Source of the DNA: Gemmataceae bacterium
Lineage (GTDB): Bacteria; Planctomycetota; Planctomycetia; Gemmatales; Gemmataceae
Direction: 5' to 3'
DNA: 64,000 nucleotides
Assembly: GCA_025055795.1 (NCBI GenBank)
Contig: JANWVV010000009.1
Location: forward strand, 1-64,000
Part shown: in pieces, positions 1 through 9,230 of the stretch
Position numbering within the stretch: position 1 is the first letter of the stretch
Layout of the letters: each line of letters begins with the position of its first letter
Translations under genes and position numbers: made by a program
The notes under the pieces: model-generated
What the model was told of the DNA's origin: nothing
Database searches by the model: none
The model's input: the letters and a program-made list of their open reading frames with translations, nothing else

Positions 1-682
1 AAAATTGGACGCTACCAGTTGGCCACAATTCCGTCAAATAGTGCAGCATCTCTGCCGCCAAGCGTCAGACCTCGCCGATCTTTACGAGGTAAAAATAAAT
101 TTTCTACTACGTTGGAAACACCGGCCTGCTCAGCGACGTGATTTCATGGAACAGTGGTATTGTTCCAAATCCTGCGGTGCAGCGCCAAATAGGCTGAAAT
201 CATCTGTTGGGTGAAATGTCGTCCTCCATATGACACTCATCGAGTCATTCGGCACCAACAGGATTTTTCAATGCTATACCAGCGTGTCCCTCCACAAGCT
301 ACTATTTGTTCACTCTTCTGAGGCGGTTACAAAATGTCCTGCGTACGGACCGAGATACCCCTGCTAGAAAATTTGAGAAGTTCAAGCATGTCAATAACTG
401 TATGGTCGTCGCTGGCTGCCTCAGGTCGGAAGCACAGAGCAGCTGCAGAGATAGATAAAACTCGGTCTATGGGCAAACGCTAAGTCTTGCTGCCGGGAAA
501 GCAGGGTAACCCTCAGCAGTTATAGGAGCTGGTTGCGTGTCAAGGAAATCATCGATAAGCACCGAGAAGCGTTGGTATGCCGCTATTCTGACGGACGCTC
601 AGACTCGCCCGATCGGTGTGTATTCTGTATCATTCGAAGGTGTTCGGATGGTCCGTGGGCTGGGGACCGTAATACCCTGATT
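1..682. other. Left-edge region without a recognisable gene
   Basis: A reading frame open from the left edge ends at 214 on the plus strand and could be the tail of a gene cut by the window. Its roughly 70 residues show no motif I recognise, so I do not call it. From 215 to 682 I see no coding sequence, RNA gene or convincing promoter. Confidence 0.3.
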
Positions 683-1210
683 ATGGCGATGGCCCGTGCA
701 GGTAAAACACTCCTGGCCTTGTCGGTGCGTCAGCCGTGGGCGGGGCTGCTGGTGGCGGGGATCAAGACGATCGAAGTCCGGCGTTGGTCGGTGCGGTATC
801 GGGGCAGCCTCTTGATCCATGCGGCTCGGCACATAGATGAAGAGGTGAGGAGCTGGCAGGTGGTCGCGGTTGCCGCTGTGCGGTGCCCTTGGCTATGGGA
901 GTGGTGCACGTTGCGGGGCGGCATCATTGGTCGGGTGGAACTGGCCGGGTGTCGCCGATACACAACGCCGATGGATTTTGCAGCGGACCAGTCGGCCCAC
1001 CTGTTGAGTCTGCAAGCGTTCCGGGCACCGCTGTACGGATTGCTCTTCCGTCAACCCCGGCCGCTAACGTATCATGCATGCCCTGGACAGCCTTTTCTTT
1101 TTCCGGTGGAAGGATTCCACGCCTATGACTGCGACGAAGCTGACACCGCAACTTCTGGTCAGTGTACGTCGGGCGGACGAGGTAGCTGCCGCGTTGGCCG
1201 GGGGAGCTGA
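683..1210 (+). CDS. ASCH-domain (PUA-like) protein
   Basis: The 175-residue product starts with the signature LSVRQPWAGLLVAG, followed by a KTIEVR stretch and RYRGSLLIHA. This is the pattern of ASCH domains, small PUA-like beta-barrels that bind RNA or modified nucleotides. The substrate cannot be told from sequence. I chose ATG 683 (ATG 689 is equally possible) because the frame upstream looks non-coding, and no strong ribosome site is seen. The last 86 nt overlap the start of mfnB in another frame, so the two are probably co-transcribed and translationally linked. The C-terminal 28 residues lie wholly inside the overlap and look low in information, so the functional domain probably ends before it. 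Confidence 0.7.
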   Translation: MAMARAGKTLLALSVRQPWAGLLVAGIKTIEVRRWSVRYRGSLLIHAARHIDEEVRSWQVVAVAAVRCPWLWEWCTLRGGIIGRVELAGCRRYTTPMDFAADQSAHLLSLQAFRAPLYGLLFRQPRPLTYHACPGQPFLFPVEGFHAYDCDEADTATSGQCTSGGRGSCRVGRGS

Positions 1211-1856
1211 CCTGATCGACGTTAAGGAACCCGCGCGTGGCGCCTTGGGAGCGGCCGAAGCTGAAGTGGTGGCCGCGGTACTGGAAGCCGTCGCGGGCCG
1301 CGTGCCGGTGAGCGCCGCTTTGGGCGAATGGTCCGAACATGCCCTGGTGCATGCCCACTGGCACCTGGAACTGCCCCTGCGGTACGTCAAATGGGGGCTA
1401 GCCGGCTACCCCTTTACCCCCGGCTGGGGTGAAGACTTGTTGGAGGTACGCCGCCAGCTCCCCCTGCACACCGATATGGTCCTGGTGGCCTACGCCGATT
1501 ACGAGCGAGCCAAGGCGATTCCGCCCCAGGAAGTCGCTCGCTTTGCCCGCCGCTACCGTTTCGCTGCCTTCCTGCTGGATACAGGCGTCAAAGACGGCAA
1601 AACCCTCCTGGATTTCCTTCCTCCCCCGGCGATTGCCGAGCTGATCCAACCCCTGCAGCGTATCGGCATAATCGTCGCCCTGGGGGGAGGACTGCGCCCC
1701 GAACACCTGAAACAATTGCGTGGCATCTGCCCCAATTACTTCGCCGTCCGGGGTTCCGTCTGTGCTGGCAGCAAGCGGACCGCTACTATCGACCCTGTAC
1801 GCGTCCGCAAATGGAAAGAAGCTCTGCAGGCTGTTTACGCACCGGCCAGTGCCTGA
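1125..1856 (+). CDS. mfnB: (5-formylfuran-3-yl)methyl phosphate synthase (MfnB family)
   Basis: MfnB condenses two glyceraldehyde-3-phosphate molecules into 4-(hydroxymethyl)-2-furaldehyde phosphate, the first step towards the furan of methanofuran or methylofuran. The 243-residue product has the family marks: LLVSVRRADEVAAAL near the N-terminus, then GGADLIDVKEP and GALG with the Schiff-base Lys, a YVKWGLAG strand with a second conserved Lys, and a C-terminal ALGGGL phosphate loop. Length matches the family (about 235-245). An upstream in-frame start at 1074 would add 17 unlikely residues. ATG 1125 follows a GGAAGGA-type ribosome site. The cofactor product serves the Ftr and Fwd proteins encoded at 47-50 kb, so this gene marks the organism as having the methanofuran/H4MPT C1 pathway. 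Confidence 0.88.
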   Translation: MTATKLTPQLLVSVRRADEVAAALAGGADLIDVKEPARGALGAAEAEVVAAVLEAVAGRVPVSAALGEWSEHALVHAHWHLELPLRYVKWGLAGYPFTPGWGEDLLEVRRQLPLHTDMVLVAYADYERAKAIPPQEVARFARRYRFAAFLLDTGVKDGKTLLDFLPPPAIAELIQPLQRIGIIVALGGGLRPEHLKQLRGICPNYFAVRGSVCAGSKRTATIDPVRVRKWKEALQAVYAPASA

Positions 1857-2362
1857 ACGGCGGCCGTGTTTTATAATCCGCGTGCCGACCGACCGGTCGC
1901 GAGACCACACAGCCCAGCTCGCTGTCGTTGTCTCAAACGTCAGGCCGGTCTTGTTTGCCGCCCTACCGGCAGCCTTCGCCCACACAGCGGGATAAACCAC
2001 GGCTTCCGGCTATGACGACCGGCCGGGTTGACCACAATGGCAGTCGAATCCCGAAGACAGCTGCTGACCCCCGGCCCGCCTGCCGTCACGAACAGGAAAG
2101 ACGGATTCCACCTGCCGACGGAATCTCTATACTAAGCGTGATCCATACCGAATAGGATCGTCGCTGCGCAAGAGAGCATGATTTGAGCAAAACCGCAAAA
2201 CGGTTCGGAAATTCCCCGCTTTGTACCGCAACGAGTGCAGCAAGCAGGCAAGGACGTCTCCGCACAAGCTTGGGTGGGCCGATGCACCCTTCCGAACCGC
2301 CGGAGGCACGGAGGGCAACGGCAAGCAGCGGACGCAAAACCATGTCGGTGGTGGGATGAGCG
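1857..2362 (+). other. 506-bp gap before the ketosynthase pair
   Basis: No gene is supported here. No acyl carrier protein gene is present beside the ketosynthases. A TATAAT lies at 1872-1877 and a TATACT at 2128-2133, but neither has a convincing -35 partner. A short CGACCGGTCG palindrome lies near 1888. Confidence 0.3.
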
Positions 2363-3640
2363 ATGGCGACAGTGTCTCGCCGGGCCGTGATTACCGGTTT
2401 CGGCGTGCTTAGTCCGATTGGCAATGCTCCGGATGCTCTCTGGTCAGCTCTGCTGGCCGGCACGCGGGGAGTTCGCCGCATTACGCTGTTTGACCCGTCC
2501 CATTTACCTTCGCAAATCGCCGGGGAGGTCGCGGATTTCCAGCCGCGGCAGATGATCGAGAAGTCGTATCGGCGAACGCTCAACGCGATGGCCCGTACGG
2601 TCAGTCTGGGCGTGGTGGGCTGCCAGTGGGCCATGGCCGACGCCGGTCTGAGCCGCGGTAGTTTCGCCCCCACGCGGTGTGGCATCGAGTTCGCCTCGGT
2701 CATGGGGGCCACTGAATTGGACGATCTGGGTCCAGCGGCCGTCCGGGCGATACGCCCCGACCGGAGCGGGCCGGACATGCGTGCCTGGGGCGAGCAAGGC
2801 ATCCCGGAAATCCCTCCGCTGTGGATGCTCAAATACCTGCCCAACATGCCTGCCTGCCACGCCACCATTCTTTACGACATCCAGGGACCCAGCAACACGC
2901 AGATTCTGGGCGACGTCGCCGGGGCCTCGGCCCTCGAGGAGGCACTCCGCATCCTGCGACGCCAGACCGCCGACATCATGCTGGTGGGCGGCAGCGAAGC
3001 CAAAGTGCATCCGCTGAGTCTGAGCCGCTTCAATCTGTTTGCGGAATTTTCGCGTCGTAACGACGACCCCGGGGGGGCCATCCGACCATTCGACCGGGAA
3101 CGCGACGGCACCGCACCAGGCGAAGGGGCCGCGGTGTTCGTGCTGGAAGCTCTGGAGCATGCCCGTCAGCGGGGGGCCACGCCCTACGCCGAAGTGGTGG
3201 CCGTGGCCACGGGCGTGGACCGCTCCCTCAGCGGCCAAGGGTTGGCCCGCATCATCCGCCAGGCCTTGGCCCTGGCCGGTATCACCCCGGACGAGGTGGA
3301 CCATGTCAACGCCCATGGCCTGGGAACACGCAGTGGGGACCGCTTCGAAGCGCGGGGAATCGCCGAGGTGTTCGGCAGCCGCACCCCCGTGTTTGCACCC
3401 CTGAGTCGTTTTGGCAACCTCGGCGCCGCCTCGGCCCTGCTGGAACTGGCCTGCAGCGTGCTGGCGTTGCGCCAGGGCCTGTTGCCCCCCACACTCAATC
3501 ATCTGCAGCCCGACCCCGAATGCCCCATCCACGTACACGTCGGCGAGCCACGCCCCATCCGCCGACCCTACGTGGTCAAAACCACCTACACCGATCTGGG
3601 TCAGTGTGCTGCCATTGTCATCCGGCGGGCGGAGGCATGA
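2363..3640 (+). CDS. Ketosynthase-like protein lacking the active-site Cys (KS-beta/chain-length-factor type)
   Basis: The 425-residue protein has the whole FabF/KAS-II fold pattern: N-terminal RRAVITGFGVLSPIG, the GPSNTQ nucleophile-elbow region and an NAHGLGT loop. Aligned with its neighbour, the nucleophilic Cys is Asp184 and the second catalytic His is Asn352, while the first His (318) remains. It therefore cannot perform a normal Cys-His-His Claisen condensation. In type II polyketide systems such a degenerate subunit is the chain-length factor that dimerises with an active ketosynthase. The active partner starts 103 bp downstream on the same strand, which supports a heterodimer. Here the degenerate gene comes first, the reverse of actinobacterial aromatic PKS operons. 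The product is unknown. Confidence 0.82.
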   Translation: MATVSRRAVITGFGVLSPIGNAPDALWSALLAGTRGVRRITLFDPSHLPSQIAGEVADFQPRQMIEKSYRRTLNAMARTVSLGVVGCQWAMADAGLSRGSFAPTRCGIEFASVMGATELDDLGPAAVRAIRPDRSGPDMRAWGEQGIPEIPPLWMLKYLPNMPACHATILYDIQGPSNTQILGDVAGASALEEALRILRRQTADIMLVGGSEAKVHPLSLSRFNLFAEFSRRNDDPGGAIRPFDRERDGTAPGEGAAVFVLEALEHARQRGATPYAEVVAVATGVDRSLSGQGLARIIRQALALAGITPDEVDHVNAHGLGTRSGDRFEARGIAEVFGSRTPVFAPLSRFGNLGAASALLELACSVLALRQGLLPPTLNHLQPDPECPIHVHVGEPRPIRRPYVVKTTYTDLGQCAAIVIRRAEA

Positions 3641-3742
3641 GCCGTGACGGAAGACACCGGCTGCAACTGCACCGACCTGCAACATCCTCCCTCGCCGTAG
3701 GCTCCTTTGTGGGTTCCCATTACGGAGGCAAGTGAATCCGGC

Positions 3743-5041
3743 ATGCGCAGACGCGTGGTCGTCACCGGCATGGGGGTCATTACCCCTTTGGGTCACAGCG
3801 TGACCGAACTGTTTGCTGCCCAAGTGGAAGGGCGGACAGCCGTCGGACCCATCACCCGGTTCGATGCCCGAACCTTTCCCACGACGTTCGCTTCCGAGGT
3901 CAAAGGGTTCGACCTTGGACGGTTCGTTCGCGAGCCGCAACGCTTCCGCAACTGCGGCCTGAATACTCAGTTTGCCCTGGCAGCGGCCAAGCAGGCCCTG
4001 GAAGACGCCGGCTTGCTCGATCCGGCCCGGGGCGACCGCTCCCGCATGGGGGTCTACCTGGGCTCTGGTGAAGGAAGTGACGAGTTCCCCGTCCTGGTTC
4101 GCGCTTTGGCCTACGCCTCTCCGCCCCCCGGCACTCCCGGACCGGTCGACCCCGCCCGCTTCACCCAGGTCATGCTGCAATGGATGAACGGCCCACGCGA
4201 AAGCGAACAGGAAATGTATACCCCAGCGGCTCGGCTGGCACTCGAATTTGCCCTGGAAGGACCTAACCTGGCCTGCCAGACCGCCTGTGCCGCTAGCTCC
4301 CAGGCCATCGGCGAAGCCCTGGACCTGATCCGTTGCGGAGCCGCCGACGTCATGCTGGCCGGAGGCTCCCATAGCATGATCCATCCCTTGGGTGTCACCG
4401 GTTTCAACCGCCTTACCGCCCTGTCCCAGCGTAACGATAGCCCTCAGACCGCCAGCCGACCCTTCGACCGCGACCGCGATGGCTTCGTTTTGGGCGAAGG
4501 GGCCGGAATGCTAGTCCTGGAAGAACTGGAACATGCCAAAGCCCGGGGGGCGCCCATCTACGCCGAACTGACCGGCTACGGCTCGACCGCTGATGCGTTC
4601 CGGATGACCGATCCGCATCCCGAAGGCCGGGGTGCCAGTCAGGCCATGGCCGATGCCCTGGCCGACGCCGGCCTGCAACCTGCCGACATCGGCTACATCA
4701 ACGCCCACGGTACCAGCACCCAGGCCAACGATGCCACAGAAACCGCCGCCATCAAAACGGTCTTTGGCGAGTATGCCTATCGCATTCCTATTTCTAGCAG
4801 CAAAAGCATGCTGGGGCACCTGATTGCCGCAGCCGGAGCCGTCGAACTGATCATCACCATCATGGCGCTACGTCAGGGCGTGATCCCACCCACGATCAAT
4901 TACCAGACGCCCGACCCCCTTTGTGACCTGGACTATGTGCCTAATACCGCGCGCCAGGCCCGCTTCCACCATGCCTTGAGCAATAGTTTCGGCTTCGGCG
5001 GACAAAACATTGCCCTGATTGTGTCCCGTTTCTCCTCCTGA
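3743..5041 (+). CDS. Beta-ketoacyl-ACP synthase (FabF/KAS-II family), catalytic
   Basis: The 432-residue enzyme extends acyl chains by decarboxylative Claisen condensation with malonyl-ACP. Catalytic residues are intact: Cys182 in TACAASS, His322 in NAHGTST and His359 in SKSMLGHL, with the conserved Lys354. Length fits FabF. Start ATG 3743 begins [10 protein letters not shown], the usual N-terminus, 14 nt after a GGAGG. The pairing with the Cys-less homologue upstream suggests a KS-alpha/KS-beta heterodimer in a specialised fatty-acid or polyketide-like pathway rather than housekeeping FabF. No ACP, reductase or dehydratase gene lies nearby, so the pathway is open. Confidence 0.88.
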   Translation: MRRRVVVTGMGVITPLGHSVTELFAAQVEGRTAVGPITRFDARTFPTTFASEVKGFDLGRFVREPQRFRNCGLNTQFALAAAKQALEDAGLLDPARGDRSRMGVYLGSGEGSDEFPVLVRALAYASPPPGTPGPVDPARFTQVMLQWMNGPRESEQEMYTPAARLALEFALEGPNLACQTACAASSQAIGEALDLIRCGAADVMLAGGSHSMIHPLGVTGFNRLTALSQRNDSPQTASRPFDRDRDGFVLGEGAGMLVLEELEHAKARGAPIYAELTGYGSTADAFRMTDPHPEGRGASQAMADALADAGLQPADIGYINAHGTSTQANDATETAAIKTVFGEYAYRIPISSSKSMLGHLIAAAGAVELIITIMALRQGVIPPTINYQTPDPLCDLDYVPNTARQARFHHALSNSFGFGGQNIALIVSRFSS

Positions 5042-5060
5042 CCATCCGGGCCTGCACTTT

Positions 5061-5675
5061 TCAGGGAGGAGGCGTATCGTCCGGCGACGGCCCCTCACGC
5101 GGAGGAGAAGCCCGTAAGGTCCGGAAGCGGCTCTGCAATCGCCGTTGCCGGAATACAGCCAGATCACGCTGCAGACGCACCTGATGGTCAGCCTGCAACT
5201 CCCGATAGCGGGCCAGCCAGTACCGGCGTGTGGCTATCACGTCCAGACAGGCCAACATGACCACCGCACCCAACAGCACAATAATGCTGATCCAGTAGTA
5301 ACCCATCAGACGGGTGAATCGCCGGTCGTTGACCACCTCGGCTTGTTCCTCCGGCGTAAGGGGGCGTTGTTGGGCCTGATCAGCGGCCTGACGCTGCCGC
5401 TGCGGGATGGCCACCAGTCGTTCGTCCATACCGCTGAGGTAGTATACACCGATCATTCCACCGATGAGAGTCAGCAGCACCGACACAATCAGCCGACGCC
5501 GGGCCTGAGAGCGGAAATGCTGGCGATCCTCAGCGGGCAGAAAGGGCTGCTGTTGCAACTGACGCCACAACCGTACCTGACGCCAGCCGGCCCCCAGCCC
5601 CAATACGATCAGCCCCCCCGACAGCAATAGTCCCAGCAGCACGGTTTGTTCCTCACTGCCACGGGTGCCCGCCAC
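5061..5675 (-). CDS. Hypothetical membrane protein
   Basis: I do not recognise a family. The 204-residue product has hydrophobic segments at about residues 13-31 (LLLSGGLIVLG), 62-80 (VSVLLTLIGGMIGVYYL) and 126-146 (YYWISIIVLLGAVVMLA), separated by Gln/Arg-rich stretches. It ends in a basic, proline-rich tail. The start is a GTG; no earlier Met is available in frame. It lies 96 bp downstream of the PQQ-propeller gene on the same strand and may be co-transcribed. Confidence 0.55.
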   Translation of the reverse strand: MAGTRGSEEQTVLLGLLLSGGLIVLGLGAGWRQVRLWRQLQQQPFLPAEDRQHFRSQARRRLIVSVLLTLIGGMIGVYYLSGMDERLVAIPQRQRQAADQAQQRPLTPEEQAEVVNDRRFTRLMGYYWISIIVLLGAVVMLACLDVIATRRYWLARYRELQADHQVRLQRDLAVFRQRRLQSRFRTLRASPPREGPSPDDTPPP

Positions 5676-5771
5676 CCTCGCCCAGCGGTGCTATGCCTAA
5701 TGACATCAGATCGCCGATACCGGGTGCTTCTTCTGACCTTTCCTGCCATTTCCTGAAGGGGCTGCCCCACC

Positions 5772-7016
5772 TCAGGGCAAGCGCAGACATAGCAATTCCT
5801 GCTCGTCCCGCAGGTAAAGATGACCGTCCACCAGCGCCGGGTGTGCCCAAGTAGGACCACACACCTTGCTGCGGGCCAGTTCCTTGTACTCTTTTGGGTT
5901 CGGCTGCACTAAAGTCAGATATCCGTTATCGTCAAGCATCAGCAGACGCTCTTCTCCCGGCGGACCACACCGCAGCAGGGCCGCATGATAACGCCCGACA
6001 TCCTTGCGTTCCCACAGCACGCGACCACTTTTCAACTCCACACACCGCAGCGTTATACTCGGATTAAGCAGCGAGGTCGTGCCATTTACCATGTACAGAT
6101 ACTCTCCCACCGCTACCGGTGTGGAAAAGTAGCAGGTCAAACTCTTGTTCTCCCATACTTTTTCCGCCTGCCATTGCGGGCCGCGTTGTACCAGCCGAAG
6201 GGCCACACTCCCGGAAGTAATCGTACTGCCAATGAGCAGATCCTGGCTGTAAAGGGGCGTGGTCGACGACTCCACCAGTCCGCCTACCCGTCCCTCGAAC
6301 GGATAACGCCACAGCAACTCTCCCTGCGGCGACAGACCCAACAGATGGGCTCCGCCCAGGAAAATCAGTTGTCCTTTGGCGACGATGGGAGAGGAGTAAC
6401 TAGCCGGCTCCTGGGTGGCCTTCCAGACTGTCCTGCCCGTCTGCGGATCGAAGGCCACAATCCCGGCGTTGACTCCGCCTACCATGACGACCAGCTTGTC
6501 ATTATCCACGATCAGGGGCGAAGTCGACACACCGAAAAACAGGTTTTTCGCCTGGAAGTCTGCTAGTGTATCCACCTTCCACAGCAGTCGGCCCTCCTGG
6601 GCATCCCAACAGGCCAGAATGCCCGTAGCGCCGTAGGTGTATACCCGCCCCTGATGCACAAGGGGTGTGGACCGCGGCCCCGACCCGAACAACGGCTTGA
6701 ACTCGGCACGCTCATAACTGTTTTCCCACAATCGCTTGCCCGTGCGTGCCTCAAACGCGGCCAGTGCATCGGCGTTTTTGCCCGCAGGCTCGTAAAAGGC
6801 GTAGACTATCCCCCGGGCCACCACCGGCGAGCTATGACCCGGACCCAGCGACGCTCGCCACACCGGTGTCAACGACCCCTTCCAGGGACGCACCACTTCC
6901 AACGTGCTGTTGTCCCGCTGGGGACCCAGAAATTGGGGCCAATCCGCCCCAGCACTCGGCAACACTGCTGTTATTAAAACAATAGTCCAACTTGAATACC
7001 CAATGAATTTCCGCAT
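5772..7016 (-). CDS. PQQ-like beta-propeller repeat protein, exported
   Basis: The 414-residue protein starts with a signal peptide (MRKFIGYSSWTIVLITAV, then PSAGA) and WPQFLGPQRDN, an opening typical of planctomycete PQQ-like proteins. Blade motifs recur along the chain: AFEARTGKRLWE, CWDAQEGRLLWKVD, AFDPQTGRTVWKA, CVELKSGRVLWER. This is the repeat found in BamB and quinoprotein dehydrogenases, but the family includes many non-enzymatic binding propellers. I see no dehydrogenase active-site residues, and the length gives about seven blades with no extra domain. It is likely a periplasmic binding or scaffold protein. ATG 7016 is the natural start for the signal peptide. Confidence 0.82.
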   Translation of the reverse strand: MRKFIGYSSWTIVLITAVLPSAGADWPQFLGPQRDNSTLEVVRPWKGSLTPVWRASLGPGHSSPVVARGIVYAFYEPAGKNADALAAFEARTGKRLWENSYERAEFKPLFGSGPRSTPLVHQGRVYTYGATGILACWDAQEGRLLWKVDTLADFQAKNLFFGVSTSPLIVDNDKLVVMVGGVNAGIVAFDPQTGRTVWKATQEPASYSSPIVAKGQLIFLGGAHLLGLSPQGELLWRYPFEGRVGGLVESSTTPLYSQDLLIGSTITSGSVALRLVQRGPQWQAEKVWENKSLTCYFSTPVAVGEYLYMVNGTTSLLNPSITLRCVELKSGRVLWERKDVGRYHAALLRCGPPGEERLLMLDDNGYLTLVQPNPKEYKELARSKVCGPTWAHPALVDGHLYLRDEQELLCLRLP

Positions 7017-7089
7017 CTATTTGTCTCCATAAAAATCAACTTTGCAGTTCTGTCGTTCGCTTGAACTGGACGGTGGCAATAGTTGCTAT

Positions 7090-7827
7090 TTATGGTCGGC
7101 CAGTTACCGTCAAATTTCTTTCGGCGGGAGAAACCTCCGACTGATATTCGGTTGGATCGACCAGACCGGCCTCAGCGAACCCTTTTTGACGCAGCAGGCA
7201 GGCATCACAGTGACCGCAGGCACGCCCAGCAGCGTCCGGATCGTAACAACTGAGCGTCTGATGCACTTCCACACCGAGGCGGTATGCCTCGCGGATGATG
7301 TCCGCCTTGGTCAGGTGCAGCAGGGGGGCGTGGATGCGGAAACGGCCCCGTCCTTCGACCCCTGCCTGGGTAGCCAGTTGGGCGAGCGTCTCGAACGCTT
7401 GGAGAAACTCGGGGCGGCAATCCGGATAGCCGGAGTAGTCCAGCACGTTGGCCCCGATGAAAATGTCAAAGGCACCGATGGTCTCCGCATAGCCCAGGGC
7501 CAACGCCAGCAGCAGCGTATTACGTGCCGGCACATAAGTAATCGGGATGCCTGTGGTCAGTTCTTCGGGCGTCCGGTCTTTGGGCACGGCTAGTTCTTCG
7601 GCGGTCAGCGCCGAGCCACCGATGGCCCGCAAATCCACCCGCACGACGCGGTGCTCGGCCACTCCCAGGCGGCCAGCCAGGTATCGTGCCCGTTCCAGCT
7701 CGACACGGTGCCGCTGACCGTAGTCAACCGATAACGCGTACACCGTATACCCTTGTTCCCGGGCCCAGGCGCAAGTGGTCGTACTGTCCAGACCACCGCT
7801 CATCAACACCACTGCCCTGCGGCTCAC
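7090..7827 (-). CDS. queC: 7-cyano-7-deazaguanine synthase QueC
   Basis: QueC converts 7-carboxy-7-deazaguanine to preQ0 with ATP and ammonia, in queuosine biosynthesis. The 245-residue product has the PP-loop [11 protein letters not shown] at residues 7-17 and the C-terminal zinc site [17 protein letters not shown] with four Cys. Length is normal (about 220-245). The gene diverges from queF across a 147-bp intergenic region that likely carries both promoters. I looked there for a preQ1 riboswitch and saw none. Confidence 0.95.
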   Translation of the reverse strand: MSRRAVVLMSGGLDSTTTCAWAREQGYTVYALSVDYGQRHRVELERARYLAGRLGVAEHRVVRVDLRAIGGSALTAEELAVPKDRTPEELTTGIPITYVPARNTLLLALALGYAETIGAFDIFIGANVLDYSGYPDCRPEFLQAFETLAQLATQAGVEGRGRFRIHAPLLHLTKADIIREAYRLGVEVHQTLSCYDPDAAGRACGHCDACLLRQKGFAEAGLVDPTEYQSEVSPAERNLTVTGRP

Positions 7828-7974
7828 GCTGGATACCCTCCCATCGACTACCTCTTTCAGGACCGCCTGTCCATCCTACTATAAATCTAGTCGGACACAC
7901 CTTGAATCGGTGTTTCGTTGTTGCACGCTCGTTGCAACCGTTGTTCCGCCCGGTGCGGGCCCCCGGAGCAACCC

Positions 7975-8397
7975 ATGGAGCCGACCCCCACCCCTAGTGC
8001 CGAGCAACTGGAAACGTTCCCCAATCCCCGACCGGGACGCGACTATACCATCGAAATTGTCTGCCCGGAGTTTACCAGCGTCTGCCCCAAAACCGGTCAG
8101 CCCGACTTCGGCACTATCATCTTCACTTACGTGCCGGACCAGTGGTGCGTCGAACTGAAATCGCTCAAACTTTACTTGCAACGTTACCGCAACATGGGGA
8201 TTTTCTATGAACAACTGACCAATCGCCTGCTGGATGACTTTGTCCGGGCTTGTCAGCCTCGCCGTTGCACCGTCGTTTCCAAATGGACACCTCGTGGCGG
8301 TATCACGACGACGGTTACCTGCCACTACCAGCGTGATGATACCCCCTCAGCGTCGGCTGAACCGACCACAGCCATCCCCCCGCAGTCCGCGAAGTAA
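7975..8397 (+). CDS. queF: NADPH-dependent preQ0 reductase QueF
   Basis: QueF reduces the nitrile of preQ0 to the aminomethyl of preQ1, the step after QueC. The 140-residue protein is the short, unimodular type. It has the nucleophile Cys37 in [12 protein letters not shown] with Asp44, the ELKSLKLY substrate loop and a GGITTTV strand near the C-terminus. ATG 7975 was chosen because the frame upstream is non-coding and QueF proteins normally start about 30 residues before the Cys. It stands head to head with queC. Confidence 0.94.
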   Translation: MEPTPTPSAEQLETFPNPRPGRDYTIEIVCPEFTSVCPKTGQPDFGTIIFTYVPDQWCVELKSLKLYLQRYRNMGIFYEQLTNRLLDDFVRACQPRRCTVVSKWTPRGGITTTVTCHYQRDDTPSASAEPTTAIPPQSAK

Positions 8398-8627
8398 ATA
8401 ATCTCCGGCCATCCGCCCAAGCATTGCAAGCGTTCCTTCGTCCAACCTGACTCCAACTGCCTTAGCTTTTTTCCCTGCAGATCCCGAGCAAAAGTAACCG
8501 TTCGCTATTATGGCTGTGGCCACGTGAAGCCGGAGGGGTTTGGATCGCACGCTTTCTTCCAAGGACAGGATGCCCACAGAACTGTCGTAGTGTGACGAAA
8601 TCTGCAGATATGGTTACATCAGCGTGG

Positions 8628-9050
8628 TCACAGGCGAATAACACGCACGCGACGGGTGATCTCTTCGGCGGGGATTAACTCCCCCTGGCCACACCCTGGG
8701 CAGACGCGGCAGGTCCGTTCCCAGGCCTCGGGGGTGGCCACGTTACTCTCCCAGAAAGGCCAGGTCCGGCATTGGCGAGGCCTGACGGGATAGATGGTGC
8801 AGCCGGCTTGGGCATCCCAGAAAATACAGTCCCCGTTGCTCCGTTCGCGTAGCGAGCGTTCCCTGTGGACCGGCCGGGTATAAACCGCTCGCACCTGCTC
8901 GACGGGCTCGTTCAAAAACGCGGCAATAGCAGCGATTTCCTCCTCATTAACCCAGACGTACCCTGGAGCGCCGCGGCAGCAATCGCCACAACGCGTGCAC
9001 TGGAAGGCCAAACCAGCGGCATACCATGGCTCCCTCTGTTTACGCCCCAT
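8628..9050 (-). CDS. YkgJ-type cysteine-cluster protein
   Basis: The 140-residue protein opens with FQCTRCGDCCRG, the CxxCxxCC metal-binding signature of the YkgJ (UPF0153) family. Further Cys lie in DCIFWD, GCTIYPVRPRQCRTWPFW and CRVCPGC, again the usual order. Family members are thought to chelate zinc or iron; a biochemical role is not established. The gene is isolated between divergent or convergent neighbours, so context does not help. Confidence 0.85.
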   Translation of the reverse strand: MGRKQREPWYAAGLAFQCTRCGDCCRGAPGYVWVNEEEIAAIAAFLNEPVEQVRAVYTRPVHRERSLRERSNGDCIFWDAQAGCTIYPVRPRQCRTWPFWESNVATPEAWERTCRVCPGCGQGELIPAEEITRRVRVIRL

Positions 9051-9230
9051 ACGCTCCCCCGGTGTAGCGAGTTTACCGTTATCTTATGTCTGATCTAACT
9101 GGCAGAAGACACCACTATTTTGTGGAACTTCTGTATCATTTTTGCTAAACCGTCAGCAGTGGTTGTTGAACGCTTGTGGTAACGTGGGAGTCAGTCAAGA
9201 GCGGCTTTGCCCCGGGCCGGGTGGCAATTT

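Noticed and set aside
2504-4384. Long minus-strand frame across both ketosynthase genes
   Set aside because: It is antisense to two convincing plus-strand genes and has Gly/Gln/His-rich shadow composition.
7828-7974. preQ1 riboswitch between queC and queF
   Set aside because: No preQ1-I or -II core could be aligned on either strand; only a 6-bp GTTGCA/TGCAAC hairpin is present.
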